From positions 1 through 64,000 of the forward strand of contig JAVJSU010000070.1 in the NCBI GenBank assembly GCA_040219275.1: 64,000 nt of DNA, written 5' to 3'. Made by a program: the position numbers and the translations under genes. The notes below the pieces were generated by a model. That model saw only the letters and a list, made by a program, of their open reading frames with translations, searched no databases and was not told where the DNA came from. Source of the stretch: JAVJSU01 sp040219275 (lineage in GTDB: Bacteria > Chloroflexota > Anaerolineae > Aggregatilineales > Phototrophicaceae). Positions 1 to 8,792 of the stretch are shown here, in pieces. The number at the start of each line of letters is the position of its first letter. Positions within the stretch are counted from its first letter, which is position 1.

Positions 1-1
1 T

Positions 2-121
2 AATTATCGACGCTTGAGCAAAGACTATGAACAGTGGTTACATACCTCTGATGCCCTCATCTACGCCGTTATGTCCCATATCATGGTACGTCGTTTAGCT
101 CGACTTAAAGCCACTGATTGA
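2..121 (+). pseudogene. IS5-family transposase, C-terminal fragment (cut by window edge)
   Basis: An open frame entering from the left edge encodes 39 residues ending ...RRLSKDYEQWL...SDALIYAVMSHIMVRRLA. This is the conserved tail of IS5/IS1182-like DDE transposases (RRLSKDYE, then a hydrophobic helix ending in MLRRLA). The rest of the gene lies outside the window, so it cannot be judged intact or broken. No clear terminal inverted repeat was picked out just downstream. Confidence 0.7.
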
Positions 122-198
122 CCTTTTCAAACAGCTTCTTAGACAAATGGGCGACCAACGCGGGTCGCCCATTTTTATGCTACGGTGACGAAAGAGGC

Positions 199-1404
199 TT
201 AGTCCATTTCTGCAATGACAGAAAGTGGCGCAAATTCACCTTCAAACACGATCTGCGCGACGGGATCATGTACCGGGTCACGGTTATCATCGAAGCTGAA
301 ATCACCCAGCGGGCTATAGAACTCCTGAATAACCGCCAGCGCATCACGCACATCAGTACGATCAACCGAGTCACCACAACGGATCGCTGTTGCCATCAAC
401 CATGCACCGGTATACGCCTGTGCCGCGAATTGATCCGGTAGGGCTTCGTTGGCGGCTTCAAACATCTCGGTGAAAAGCACGCTCGCATCGTTGTTTTCAG
501 GATTCTGTACGTTCCATGCCGCGCCGACGATCAACCCTTCGCTGTTGCCTTCGGTTTGTGCCAGCACTGCGGGAGAGTTAAAGCCGTTCCCGCCAATGAT
601 CGGACCGGTAAAGCCAAGATCACGGGCTTGATTGATGATCTGGATGGCTTCCGCCGCCAGTGCAGAGGCAACGATGGCATCCGGTTCTTGTGCGATGAGG
701 TTGGTCAATTGGGCGCTAAAATCAACATCGCCACGGGCAAAGGTTTCTTCCATGAGGACGGCGACTGCATTTTCTTCAAGCGCCTCCATAAAGACTTCGT
801 AACCGCTGATGGTGAAATCGTCGTCATTGCCATAGAGAACACCCACCGTTTCCAGCCCAAGTGCCTCAACTGCCTGACTAATCGTACCGGGGATGACCGC
901 TGATTCCGGCAGACTATCGCGGAAGACGAAATCGCCCATTTCGGTAATACCAAGCGCGGTATTGCTCACGCCCATGACGACCGTGCCGTTTTCCTGTGCG
1001 ATAGGATCGGCGGCGAAGGCTTCTGTGGAGAGCGTCGGACCGAGTACGGCGACCACGCCATCCTCTTCGACCAGTTTCGTCATTGCGGCGATAGCTTGTT
1101 CGGCATCCCCGTTGGAATCTTCTATGATGACTTCTAGCGTTGTGCCCTCACCCAGATAAGCGGAGGCGTTAATTTCGTCGACTGCCAGCTGAACAGATTG
1201 CTGTTGCGGATTGCCATACACGCCAATCGGACCGGACAGCCCGAAGATCGCGCCGATAGTCACGGTTTCCGGCAGATTTTCCGGTGTGGCGCATTCTTCC
1301 CAGAAGCCTACGAGTGGTCCTTCCATCTCGTCATCCTGTGCGGCGACCACACTGCCTACCATTACGAGCATAAAAGCAAGCACTAAACTCAAGATTTTTT
1401 TCAT
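199..1404 (-). CDS. Branched-chain amino acid type ABC transporter, substrate-binding protein
   Basis: Secreted periplasmic-binding-fold protein of the LivJ/Peripla_BP_6 family (401 aa from this start), expected to bind an amino acid or similar small solute for an ABC importer. The first ~22 residues form a signal peptide (MKKILSLVLAF...VVAAQ). The mature part shows the family pattern TIGAIFGLSGPIGVYG near the start and VVAVLGPTLSTEA further on. The start was placed at MKKIL because GGAGGG lies 8 nt upstream; the open frame continues further 5' without a better site. There is no lipobox. No permease or ATPase partner is adjacent, so it is either an orphan or its partners lie left of the window. 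Confidence 0.88.
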   Translation of the reverse strand: MKKILSLVLAFMLVMVGSVVAAQDDEMEGPLVGFWEECATPENLPETVTIGAIFGLSGPIGVYGNPQQQSVQLAVDEINASAYLGEGTTLEVIIEDSNGDAEQAIAAMTKLVEEDGVVAVLGPTLSTEAFAADPIAQENGTVVMGVSNTALGITEMGDFVFRDSLPESAVIPGTISQAVEALGLETVGVLYGNDDDFTISGYEVFMEALEENAVAVLMEETFARGDVDFSAQLTNLIAQEPDAIVASALAAEAIQIINQARDLGFTGPIIGGNGFNSPAVLAQTEGNSEGLIVGAAWNVQNPENNDASVLFTEMFEAANEALPDQFAAQAYTGAWLMATAIRCGDSVDRTDVRDALAVIQEFYSPLGDFSFDDNRDPVHDPVAQIVFEGEFAPLSVIAEMD

Positions 1405-1786
1405 GGGTCTTACCCTCCATAAAAATATAGTTAACTTACCCAAGAGTGTAGTCATAATTTACGAAATAATCAAACCTGCTTTTGGCGAAAATTCGTAATG
1501 CTGATGGCTTAGCGTCTTACTTAACCGGGTGCAACTTGAGTAGCTCTAATGTCACAATAGTTGGTATAGCCTTGCCAACCAAATTGAAAGTAATCTGTAA
1601 TTGACCAGCTTGATGCTTGTTCTGGCGTTATCAGATGTATATCTGAAAGATTTATGAATAATTAAGGTTTTGGATTCATTTTGTTGAATCCTTCATATAC
1701 TAGATGCTTGTAGCGTCCGTCAGTATCCGAGGCAGGCTAGCATGTTGGTGCTTATCTTATTTGATCCCGTCAGGAGATGCGTAACA
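1405..1786. other. Divergent intergenic region, no gene seen
   Basis: Stretch between the leftward binding-protein gene and the rightward secreted-protein gene. It is AT-rich and presumably holds both promoters. I could not fix promoter boxes with confidence, and no RNA gene or repeat was recognised. Confidence 0.5.
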
Positions 1787-2680
1787 TTGTCCAACACCTT
1801 ATTTAAGTCCACGTTTGTTTTCGTTTTTTGTGTCATTGCGAGCTTTACGCTCATCCCATCGCACTCTGTAAACGCCGTAACCGTCTTTGACAGTGCGGCA
1901 GTTAGCTTTAGTGGTAGTAATTGTGGGACGATGGCTAATCGCATCACCCTTCCTGCTGGTAATGATTATGTGCTAAACAGTATTATTGTTTTTACAGGCG
2001 GAACGGTCACCATTCATGCAGATTCCTCTGGCACAATCGGCACTTTAATCGACACGCTAGGTGTAGGTGCTGGTGCCGCCGGTCCGACCACTTTAACGCC
2101 GTCAACAACAGTTATTTTGAACAATGGTCAAAGCTATTGGGTGCAATCTGCTGGCGAATGTTCACGCATTTCCGATTCTCCTGCAACGGGCATTTTCAGT
2201 CATACGGATACGTTTCTATCCATAGGCGGAGCGCCCGTTAATGGCTATTCAATGCTGATAGATGCCTCGATAGTACCCTCTTCAAGTCCATCACCGTTTA
2301 GCCCTTCAATTATCCCTACAGATAGTCGCCTGAACGCTGGTCTGGCTGATGCGACTCAGGTTGTGCTTTATCCCGCTTTTGACTCTGCTGGCAACCGCAC
2401 TATTCACGTTTACTGCGTCAATTCGGAATCACGCGGTTATCTCGGACTGGTTATTTCGGAAGGCGATTTACCAGCATCCGCGCCCATAGAAAACACGCTT
2501 CTCCTCGAAAGTGACCTGTGTGACATCGAATTCTGGGCATTAGCTAACGGCAGTCAATTCCGCTTTCAGCTGAATGTCGGTCCCAATATCGACGGTACAG
2601 TCACCGAATTTCTATTCAATGACATCGGCGCGGGTGGTCTACAAATGCGGAGCTTCAACCTCTATCAACTGGGCGACTAA
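1787..2680 (+). CDS. Secreted protein of unknown function
   Basis: Predicted exported protein of ~297 aa. A TTG start at 1787 is preferred: AGGAG lies 10 nt upstream, and translation from there gives a compact signal peptide (MSNTLFKSTFVFVFC...SHSVNA). An in-frame ATG at 1742 would add 15 residues to the N-terminus and has a weaker GAGG. After the signal peptide comes a beta-rich domain (~130 aa) resembling the choice-of-anchor type extracellular domains that describe displayed properties (ILNNGQSYWVQSAG), then a Ser/Pro-rich linker (SSSPSPFSPS), then a second domain rich in beta strands with cysteine pairs. I do not recognise a catalytic motif. Surface or extracellular role is inference. Confidence 0.7.
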   Translation: MSNTLFKSTFVFVFCVIASFTLIPSHSVNAVTVFDSAAVSFSGSNCGTMANRITLPAGNDYVLNSIIVFTGGTVTIHADSSGTIGTLIDTLGVGAGAAGPTTLTPSTTVILNNGQSYWVQSAGECSRISDSPATGIFSHTDTFLSIGGAPVNGYSMLIDASIVPSSSPSPFSPSIIPTDSRLNAGLADATQVVLYPAFDSAGNRTIHVYCVNSESRGYLGLVISEGDLPASAPIENTLLLESDLCDIEFWALANGSQFRFQLNVGPNIDGTVTEFLFNDIGAGGLQMRSFNLYQLGD

Positions 2681-2702
2681 GCGCATCTTCCCCGAAAATC
2701 AA

Positions 2703-2736
2703 AAACGAGCGACGGGCAAAATCCCATCGCTCGTTT
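2703..2736. terminator. Bidirectional terminator between convergent genes
   Basis: Inverted repeat with 14-nt arms (AAACGAGCGACGGG and CCCATCGCTCGTTT, one non-pairing position) around a 6-nt loop, with A-rich and T-rich flanks on both sides. It lies between the convergent secreted-protein and epimerase genes, so it can serve both. Confidence 0.85.
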
Positions 2737-2763
2737 CAATTCTAGTGTCTACGCTGTGATTCC

Positions 2764-3612
2764 TTACCCCAACCCATACTTTTCCGCGCCGTCTTTGAGG
2801 AACGCGAAGCCCTCGCGTGCGATTTGATCCGAACTTTGATTCGGGGGTCGCCATAAACAGGTCGCCGCCGCCAGATCAGGGTTGATCGCCGCGAACGATT
2901 CCAGCACGAGACTCCCCGTGAAGTTCGCGTCTTTTAAACCGTTCCACACCTGATCCCAATTGACCGTCCCACTGCCCACCAATCCGCGATGACTCTCGCT
3001 CATGTGGATGTAATCGAGCACATCGGCGGTGTTGACGATGGCGTCATAAAAGCCCTCTTCTTCAATGTTCATGTGGTAGGTATCCGCGTGGAGTTTCAGG
3101 TTATCCACGCCCACATTGAGGATGCTCTCACGCGTGCCTTCTAGCGTGTTGAACAGATACGTTTCGTAGCGATTGCAGGCTTCCAGCGCCAATGTGATTC
3201 CGCGCCGTTTGGCTTCTGCCGCCACATCTTTCAGCACATCAACAATCGTGTCGATCTCGCTCTGTTTGGGTGGTTCTCCGGTCAATGTGCCGAGCGAATA
3301 CGCGATGCACCCGCCCAGATATTGACTGCCGAGCATCTCCACCTGCTCCAGCGCGTCATAAAGAAACGCCTTCGCTTTTTCCGGCTCATCGGGCATATGC
3401 TTGTCCCTCGGCAACACCAGCGATGCCGTCGCGCTGATACCGGCTTTTGCCAGCGCCGCTTTGTGGCTCGCAGAGTCGAATTCGGCTGGTTTCAATAGGG
3501 GAATTTCGATGAAGTCGAAGCCAATTTTGCCCGCTTCCGCGATGGCATGATTACCACTATCGGTTGTCCAATCGCCTACCCAGACGAACGCGTGTGATCC
3601 AAACTTAACCAT
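2764..3612 (-). CDS. Sugar 3-epimerase, D-tagatose/D-psicose 3-epimerase-like TIM barrel
   Basis: Xylose-isomerase-like TIM-barrel protein of 282 aa, the usual size for ketose 3-epimerases. The four metal ligands of the Pseudomonas D-tagatose 3-epimerase family (Glu, Asp, His, Glu) can be matched to E144 (LALEACNRYE), D177 (LHADTYHMN), H203 (YIHMSESHRG) and E238 (LVLESF), with the same relative spacing as the family. It should isomerise a ketohexose or ketopentose at C3 in the cytoplasm. It follows a xylulokinase-like kinase and a LacI regulator on the same strand, so it probably feeds an epimerised sugar to that kinase. Exact substrate unknown. Confidence 0.88.
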   Translation of the reverse strand: MVKFGSHAFVWVGDWTTDSGNHAIAEAGKIGFDFIEIPLLKPAEFDSASHKAALAKAGISATASLVLPRDKHMPDEPEKAKAFLYDALEQVEMLGSQYLGGCIAYSLGTLTGEPPKQSEIDTIVDVLKDVAAEAKRRGITLALEACNRYETYLFNTLEGTRESILNVGVDNLKLHADTYHMNIEEEGFYDAIVNTADVLDYIHMSESHRGLVGSGTVNWDQVWNGLKDANFTGSLVLESFAAINPDLAAATCLWRPPNQSSDQIAREGFAFLKDGAEKYGLG

Positions 3613-3653
3613 GAATAGTTCCTTTGTTTGTGTGTAACATCAAGTTGTGATTC

Positions 3654-3682
3654 GTAGGGGCGACCTGGCAGGTCGCCCTTAC
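3654..3682. repeat. Dispersed palindromic repeat (GTAGGGGCGACC family), copy 1
   Basis: Hairpin-forming element GTAGGGGCGACCTGGCAGGT... whose right arm reads back as GGTCGCCCTTAC. It lies in the kinase-epimerase gap. Related copies occur near 13.28, 25.2, 28.05, 31.46, 32.05, 48.3 and 58.1 kb, all intergenic. Confidence 0.8.
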
Positions 3683-3714
3683 CGTTTTACCTTCTAGCCT
3701 ACGTTCCAAACGTC

Positions 3715-5238
3715 TCACTCCAAACTGAACGCCGTCAACCGCTGAAAATCCGGCTTCAAGTGTGGATACAGGTCGATAAAGTGGTCGTAAAGCGCGCTAT
3801 ATCGGGCATGATTCTGTCTGTTCGACTCGGTAATGTGACCTTGCACCGCCACCCGTCCCACCGCCGATTCGTAATCCGTGTAAACCCCACTACCAATTCC
3901 CGCCAGCAGAGCCGCGCCGACGCAAGTTTGCTCCGGTTGGGTAGTTTTGTGGAGCGGCACGCCGAAAACATCCGCCTGTATACCACGCCAAACATTACTT
4001 TCTACCGCGCCTCCGGAAACGATAATTGTCTCCACCTTACCCGCGAGCGACAAACTCATATCCAGCGTTTGCTTGAGCGCGAACGTCACGCCTTCCATCA
4101 CCGCCCGCGCCAGATGCCCGCGCCCATGATAATCGCTCAAGCCGATAAACGCCCCGCGTGCCTGCGGATCCATGTGTGGGGTACGTTCGCCCACCAGATA
4201 CGGCAGGAAAATCAGCCCGTCCGAACCCGCGTTAACCTGTGCCGCCTCCGCGCTCAGAATGGCGTAAGCATCCGGCGTATTGGCGAGTCCGGTCACGCCA
4301 CGCAACCAGCGCAGTGCCGACCCCGCTGAGAGAATCGCGCCGAGCGTATACCAGCGATCGGGCATTGCATGATTAAACACATGCAAACGCGGATCTGTCG
4401 GTAATTTTTCGCCGGATTTGAGCGCCAATGGCACGAACACCTGCCCGCCCGTTCCCGTGGTCACCGAGGCGATACCGGGGCTAATCAAGCCATTCGTCAA
4501 TGCCTGCGCGGGTTGGTCTGCACAGCCCGCAATCACCGGAATGCCTGCCTTTAAGCCGAGCAGTTCCGCCGCCTGTGGGGTCAACCTACCAGCGACATCC
4601 GCCGAGCCATGCACACGCGGGAAAATTGCGCCGTCGATGCCCATTTTCGTGATGATCGCTTCCGCCCAGCGCCCATTCGCCACATCAAACACGCCCGTTG
4701 CGGCGGCATCGCTGATGTCCGTGCCGATTTCTCCGGTCATTTTCAGGCGAATGTAATCTTTCGGCAGAATCACATGGCGCGATTTTTCCAGAATATCCGG
4801 CTGATGACGCGCCAGCCAGAGTAAGCTCGCCACCATAAAGCCCGTCGCGGGGAGCGTACCCGTCAGCGAGGCATACCCTTCCGCCCCGAACCAGTCGATC
4901 AACGTTTTCACTTCGTCAGCCGTCCGTTGATCCGCCCAGATGATCGACGGATGCACGGGTTGATGCGTCGCGTTGAGTAAGACCGTGCCGTGCATCTGTC
5001 CGGTTAGTCCAATCGCACGTACACGATCCGCAGAGATGCCCGTTTTCGCCAGCACTTGCGGGACGATTGCCGTCACCGCCTCCCACCATGAGTCAGGATG
5101 TTGTTCAGCGCGACCCGGCGCGGGCTTATCTATTGGATATTCTTGCGCGGCAGTACCCACTAAGCGCGATTTTTCCGCATCAAACAGAACCGCTTTGGCG
5201 CTGGATGTTCCGATGTCGATGGCGAGCAGTATTGTCAT
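3715..5238 (-). CDS. xylB: FGGY-family carbohydrate kinase, xylulokinase-like
   Basis: FGGY sugar kinase of 507 aa, the usual length. N-terminal ATPase fold: LLAIDIGTSSAKAVLFD at residues 3-19, the xylulokinase signature GLTGQMHG near residue 82, and a catalytic-Asp region GCADQPAQALT near 240 followed by VTTGTGGQ. The canonical enzyme has GGGDNAAG at the Asp site, so this copy is more diverged than the xylB at 26.5 kb. It should phosphorylate a ketose, possibly the product of the downstream 3-epimerase. It sits 46 nt downstream of the LacI regulator on the same strand, so operon membership is likely. Substrate could be D-xylulose, D-ribulose or another ketose. Confidence 0.85.
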   Translation of the reverse strand: MTILLAIDIGTSSAKAVLFDAEKSRLVGTAAQEYPIDKPAPGRAEQHPDSWWEAVTAIVPQVLAKTGISADRVRAIGLTGQMHGTVLLNATHQPVHPSIIWADQRTADEVKTLIDWFGAEGYASLTGTLPATGFMVASLLWLARHQPDILEKSRHVILPKDYIRLKMTGEIGTDISDAAATGVFDVANGRWAEAIITKMGIDGAIFPRVHGSADVAGRLTPQAAELLGLKAGIPVIAGCADQPAQALTNGLISPGIASVTTGTGGQVFVPLALKSGEKLPTDPRLHVFNHAMPDRWYTLGAILSAGSALRWLRGVTGLANTPDAYAILSAEAAQVNAGSDGLIFLPYLVGERTPHMDPQARGAFIGLSDYHGRGHLARAVMEGVTFALKQTLDMSLSLAGKVETIIVSGGAVESNVWRGIQADVFGVPLHKTTQPEQTCVGAALLAGIGSGVYTDYESAVGRVAVQGHITESNRQNHARYSALYDHFIDLYPHLKPDFQRLTAFSLE

Positions 5239-5284
5239 GGCGGGATGTATTCCTTGCTGGTTTGCGTCGCATAGCGCGGGCCGA

Positions 5285-6292
5285 TCAGGTCTGCGGTGAT
5301 GCGGTAGATTGCCGGATCATCAATTGTGTGTCCAGAGTGATTGTCTCCACAGTAACAACATCATCACTAAATGATTTTAGCAATAAACCCGCCGCGACTT
5401 CCCCCATCTCATAAATCGGCTGGGCGACGGTGGTCAATGTCGGGATGCTAAAGGAGGACAGCGGAATGTCGTCAAAGCCGATCACCGACAGATCATGGGG
5501 GATGCTCATGTGAAGCTCGGCGGCGGCGTGCATGATCCCGATGGCGATAACATCCATCAGCGCAAAAATCGCTGTCGGGCGGGAATCACGCGTCAACACC
5601 TGTTTAGCAGTATCATACCCCATCTCGAAGTGCTGTAATGTGTCGGACATGAAATGCTCTATAACGATGTCACCACCGTGCTCTGCCAACGCACGATCAA
5701 TGCCTTTCAAGCGATCATTCATCGGCTCACTATAATGAGAAGTGCCAATCACGCTAATGCGGCGATGACCGAGTTCCAGCAAATGGCGCATCCCCTGATA
5801 GGCACCGCTCACATTATCGGAAAAAACTTGATTGACGGTGAACCCTTTAAGGTAACGATCTACCATGACCATCGGCGTGCCATTGTTCATCAACGGGAGT
5901 AAGGTTTGGGAACTGTGTCCGGTAGGGACGACCACCACCCCATCCACGCGTTGGCGCAGGAACATATCGACATAACTGCGCTCTTTATCGCCATCCTCCT
6001 CCGCGCTACAAATCAATGCGCGATAATCCTGCGCGAAGAGTGATTTTTCGATTGCAAATGCCAGTGTGCTAAAGAAGGGTTGGTTCAGTTGCGGGATCAA
6101 TACGCCAATTGTGCGTGTCTCTTGCATCCGCAAACTACGTGCCAACGAACTCGGCAGATAAGCGAGCTTGTCCATTGCTTCTTGCACGCGCACTTCAAGA
6201 TCAGGGCTAACATACCCCGTTTTATTGATGACGCGTGATACCGTTGCGATGGAAACATTCGCCGCTTTTGCCACTTGTTTCATGGTCGCCAT
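5285..6292 (-). CDS. LacI-family transcriptional regulator
   Basis: 335-aa LacI/GalR repressor. N-terminal helix-turn-helix (MKQVAKAANVSIATVSRVIN), hinge helix LPSSLARSLRMQ, then a periplasmic-binding-like sensor domain (TIGVLIPQLNQPFFSTLA; VIGFDDIPLSSF near residue 280). It is the first gene of a minus-strand unit with a sugar kinase and a sugar epimerase. A perfect palindromic operator of LacI type lies ~180 bp upstream at 6470-6491, which argues for autoregulation and control of the operon by a sugar inducer. Confidence 0.92.
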   Translation of the reverse strand: MATMKQVAKAANVSIATVSRVINKTGYVSPDLEVRVQEAMDKLAYLPSSLARSLRMQETRTIGVLIPQLNQPFFSTLAFAIEKSLFAQDYRALICSAEEDGDKERSYVDMFLRQRVDGVVVVPTGHSSQTLLPLMNNGTPMVMVDRYLKGFTVNQVFSDNVSGAYQGMRHLLELGHRRISVIGTSHYSEPMNDRLKGIDRALAEHGGDIVIEHFMSDTLQHFEMGYDTAKQVLTRDSRPTAIFALMDVIAIGIMHAAAELHMSIPHDLSVIGFDDIPLSSFSIPTLTTVAQPIYEMGEVAAGLLLKSFSDDVVTVETITLDTQLMIRQSTASPQT

Positions 6293-6469
6293 ATGATCGT
6301 CCTTGTTGTTGCCTGTATGCGTCGATGATTCGGTGGAGGATGACCCGCATTCAGTATAAGGCGGTAGGATTGCCTAACGCCAATGAATTGAGTCATAGTA
6401 TGGATGATAGGGTGGTTTTTTTTTGCGGATATTAGGGTCATTTTTAAGGTAATATTTTTTAATAGATAA

Positions 6470-6491
6470 ATCAAGTAAACGTTTACTTGAT
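6470..6491. promoter_or_regulatory. LacI-type operator, perfect 22-bp palindrome
   Basis: Half-site ATCAAGTAAAC followed directly by its reverse complement, with the central CG typical of LacI/GalR operators. It is the only such perfect site noticed within the promoter region of the LacI-kinase-epimerase unit and is the expected binding site of that regulator. Confidence 0.85.
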
Positions 6492-6569
6492 CTCTGAAAG
6501 TTATCCTATTTTCAGCGTATTGTCAAAGTGTGCCAAGAATTGCTTAGCTTCACAGCGAAACTATTCTAA

Positions 6570-6603
6570 AAAACACCGCACAGACTGACCTGTACGGTGT
6601 TTT
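6570..6603 (-). terminator. Hairpin terminator after the cation:proton antiporter gene
   Basis: Arms AAAACACCG and CGGTGTTTT, extended inward by ACAG/CTGT across one mismatch, with A/T runs at both outer edges. It lies 20 nt past the antiporter stop codon. Confidence 0.8.
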
Positions 6604-6622
6604 GAAATACTAACTATAGATT

Positions 6623-8557
6623 CTAATATCCCATTCGCACCGTGACTTCGCGCAAACTCTCCGGCGACCCCACCAGTGTGATTTCGTCCCGCAGGCGAAT
6701 GACAGTATAGCCGTTCGGAACAATCGAGCGTCCATTACGGGCGATTTCCAGAATGAGCACATCGGCGGGCAAGCGCAAATCACGCACCAGCAAGCCCTTG
6801 ATGTCAGGATTGGTGATGGTTACCTGTGTGATGTCGTAATCGGGGTCTTGATGCGTCAACAAGGCGACTGATTGTGGCGCACGCACTGCCTGATCCAACA
6901 GGCTAACCATCGCCGCTGTCGGATTGACGATCATCGCGCCCGTTTCAGCAAATTCATTGGCGCGGGACAAATCATTGAGGCGGACGACCAACCGATTAAT
7001 AGCATATTTTTCGTGAGCATAGGTGAGGACGGCGAGGTTGGCATCGTCGTCGTCCAGCATCGCCACGACTGCATCGGTCGTGCCTAGAATCAACGGACTC
7101 AACGTATCTTCGTGCACCTGTGTGAGATGCGTGATCGAAAATTGTGCTTCGTCGCCATTAAAGTCCGTGATATGTTCGGCTTTCGTATCGCCAAGCGCCA
7201 CATCCCATCCCTGCGATTTTAACTGCCGCGCCAGCGCCATTGACTGCCCTTCCACACCGAAAATCGCAACATTGCGTTGTTCATCCGGGGTTATGGATTC
7301 CGGCTCGTGGCTTTCACCGGCACGGCGCAGAGCGGTCTTTAGCAAAATCGGTCCAAATATCTCATTGAGGACAACAACTGAAATAATCAGCGTGGCAAAC
7401 GAATCACCAAGTGACGGAAATTGCACCGAAACTTCACGCGCCAGACCGAGCGCAATCCCCGCCTGCGTGATTAAGCCCATCCATGCGAGGCGTTTAAAGC
7501 GTTCCGGCTCACCTGCCAGCGTGCCACCCGCATACGAGCCGACAAAGATGCTGAACATACGCGTCAGGAAGAGGATCGCCGCCACGCCACCTGTCGCCAG
7601 CAAAATATCAAGTTTGAGCGCCACACCCGTCAATGTGAAGAAGGCAACGTATACCAACGGACTAATATCATGCAGGATTTCGTCAAACGGATCCCGATAA
7701 TTGGTGAAATTGGTAACGAAAAATCCGGCGATCATCGAGATGAGCAATGGCTCAAGGTGCAGTTCAAATCCAGCTTCTTTGGTCAATGCGGTGACTTCAA
7801 ACGCGGCGACGAAAATGCCCAGTCCAAGCGCCGCCACAAGCACGATTTTCAGCAGGCGGTTGACTCCGGCGGATAAGATGACTTCTAGCAACTTGCCGAC
7901 TGCCACACCTGCGATGACGGCAATAGCCAGATCAATCACAAGCGCAATCGCAAATTCACTGGTTAAGCCAGAACCATCCAGTAGCGCGGCGGCAAAAGCG
8001 GCGGCAACCGCAAAGAAGACGATAATAATCACATCCATCACAACGGTAATACTGAGCACGGTGCGCGTAAAATCGCCCCGTGCACGGACTTCTTGAATGA
8101 CGGCAATCGTCGACGCGGGTGAGAGCGCCATCAAGATAATCGCACCTAATACCGCCACTGCCGCACGGCTGGTTGTATCCATCCCCGCCGTGAACGAGAC
8201 GAAATCAGTTGCGATAAAAATGACGATGCCGATCAATACCGGCGCGACCAGAATAATGCCTGCCATATTGAGCAAAATCGGGCGTAAGCGACTCCGCAAT
8301 TCCTTGATGTAAAGCTCGCTCCCTGCGATGAAAGCGATAATCGCCAGCGAAAGCTCATCCACGAAGCGCAAACGTTCCGTATCCGCTGAGGACATCAGAT
8401 CAAGCACGAACGGTCCGGCGAGCATCCCCGCCAGCAAATAGCCAGTAATATAAGGCAATCCATATTTGGAGAAGAATTGTCCAATCCATTTGGATGCCAG
8501 CGCAATCAGGATAAAACTCCCAAGGGCGAGTAAAGTGGGTTCAAATTGGTCGATCAT
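6623..8557 (-). CDS. Kef-type cation:proton antiporter with C-terminal RCK domains
   Basis: Membrane antiporter of the CPA2 family (644 aa). Residues ~1-400 form about 12 hydrophobic helices (opening helix LLALGSFILIALASKWIGQF, then YITGYLLAGMLAGPFV). A soluble TrkA-N-like Rossmann domain starts near residue 425 (NVAIFGVEGQSMALARQL) and a TrkA-C domain closes the protein (VIRLRDEITLVGSPESL). The nucleotide-binding loop reads GVEGQS rather than GxGxxG, so NAD binding may be lost or altered. Predicted role: proton-coupled K+ or Na+ transport gated by the cytoplasmic domain. Monocistronic, with its own terminator. Confidence 0.9.
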   Translation of the reverse strand: MIDQFEPTLLALGSFILIALASKWIGQFFSKYGLPYITGYLLAGMLAGPFVLDLMSSADTERLRFVDELSLAIIAFIAGSELYIKELRSRLRPILLNMAGIILVAPVLIGIVIFIATDFVSFTAGMDTTSRAAVAVLGAIILMALSPASTIAVIQEVRARGDFTRTVLSITVVMDVIIIVFFAVAAAFAAALLDGSGLTSEFAIALVIDLAIAVIAGVAVGKLLEVILSAGVNRLLKIVLVAALGLGIFVAAFEVTALTKEAGFELHLEPLLISMIAGFFVTNFTNYRDPFDEILHDISPLVYVAFFTLTGVALKLDILLATGGVAAILFLTRMFSIFVGSYAGGTLAGEPERFKRLAWMGLITQAGIALGLAREVSVQFPSLGDSFATLIISVVVLNEIFGPILLKTALRRAGESHEPESITPDEQRNVAIFGVEGQSMALARQLKSQGWDVALGDTKAEHITDFNGDEAQFSITHLTQVHEDTLSPLILGTTDAVVAMLDDDDANLAVLTYAHEKYAINRLVVRLNDLSRANEFAETGAMIVNPTAAMVSLLDQAVRAPQSVALLTHQDPDYDITQVTITNPDIKGLLVRDLRLPADVLILEIARNGRSIVPNGYTVIRLRDEITLVGSPESLREVTVRMGY

Positions 8558-8714
8558 GTATTTCCCTTTATTTCGTCGGTGGGTTAAAACTCATTTTTAC
8601 AGACTGTTATAGTGTGTTATAAAAGTGATCTGGGAAACTATATCGCGAAATAATGAGACAGGGATGATTATTTGTCAGATTGCCTGTAATTATCCATCCC
8701 CAATCTATACAAAA

Positions 8715-8754
8715 AGGGCGGGAAGGCGCACTTCACAGTCGTCGTCCCCGCCCT
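8715..8754 (-). terminator. Rho-independent terminator of the P-type ATPase gene
   Basis: Read on the minus strand: arms AGGGCGGG and CCCGCCCT around a ~24-nt loop, followed at once by a run of five T. It lies ~40 nt downstream of the ATPase stop codon. Confidence 0.85.
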
Positions 8755-8792
8755 ATTGCAGGTGTTATCTGGTTGTTATTATTTCGTCGATA

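Noticed and set aside
3760..4329. 189-codon plus-strand frame opposite the first xylulokinase-like gene
   Set aside because: Antisense shadow of a gene with all FGGY motifs; Arg/Pro-rich composition typical of such shadows.
7023..8312. Three long Ser/Ala/Thr-rich plus-strand frames opposite the antiporter gene
   Set aside because: Composition mirrors hydrophobic codons on the other strand; no motif or ribosome site.
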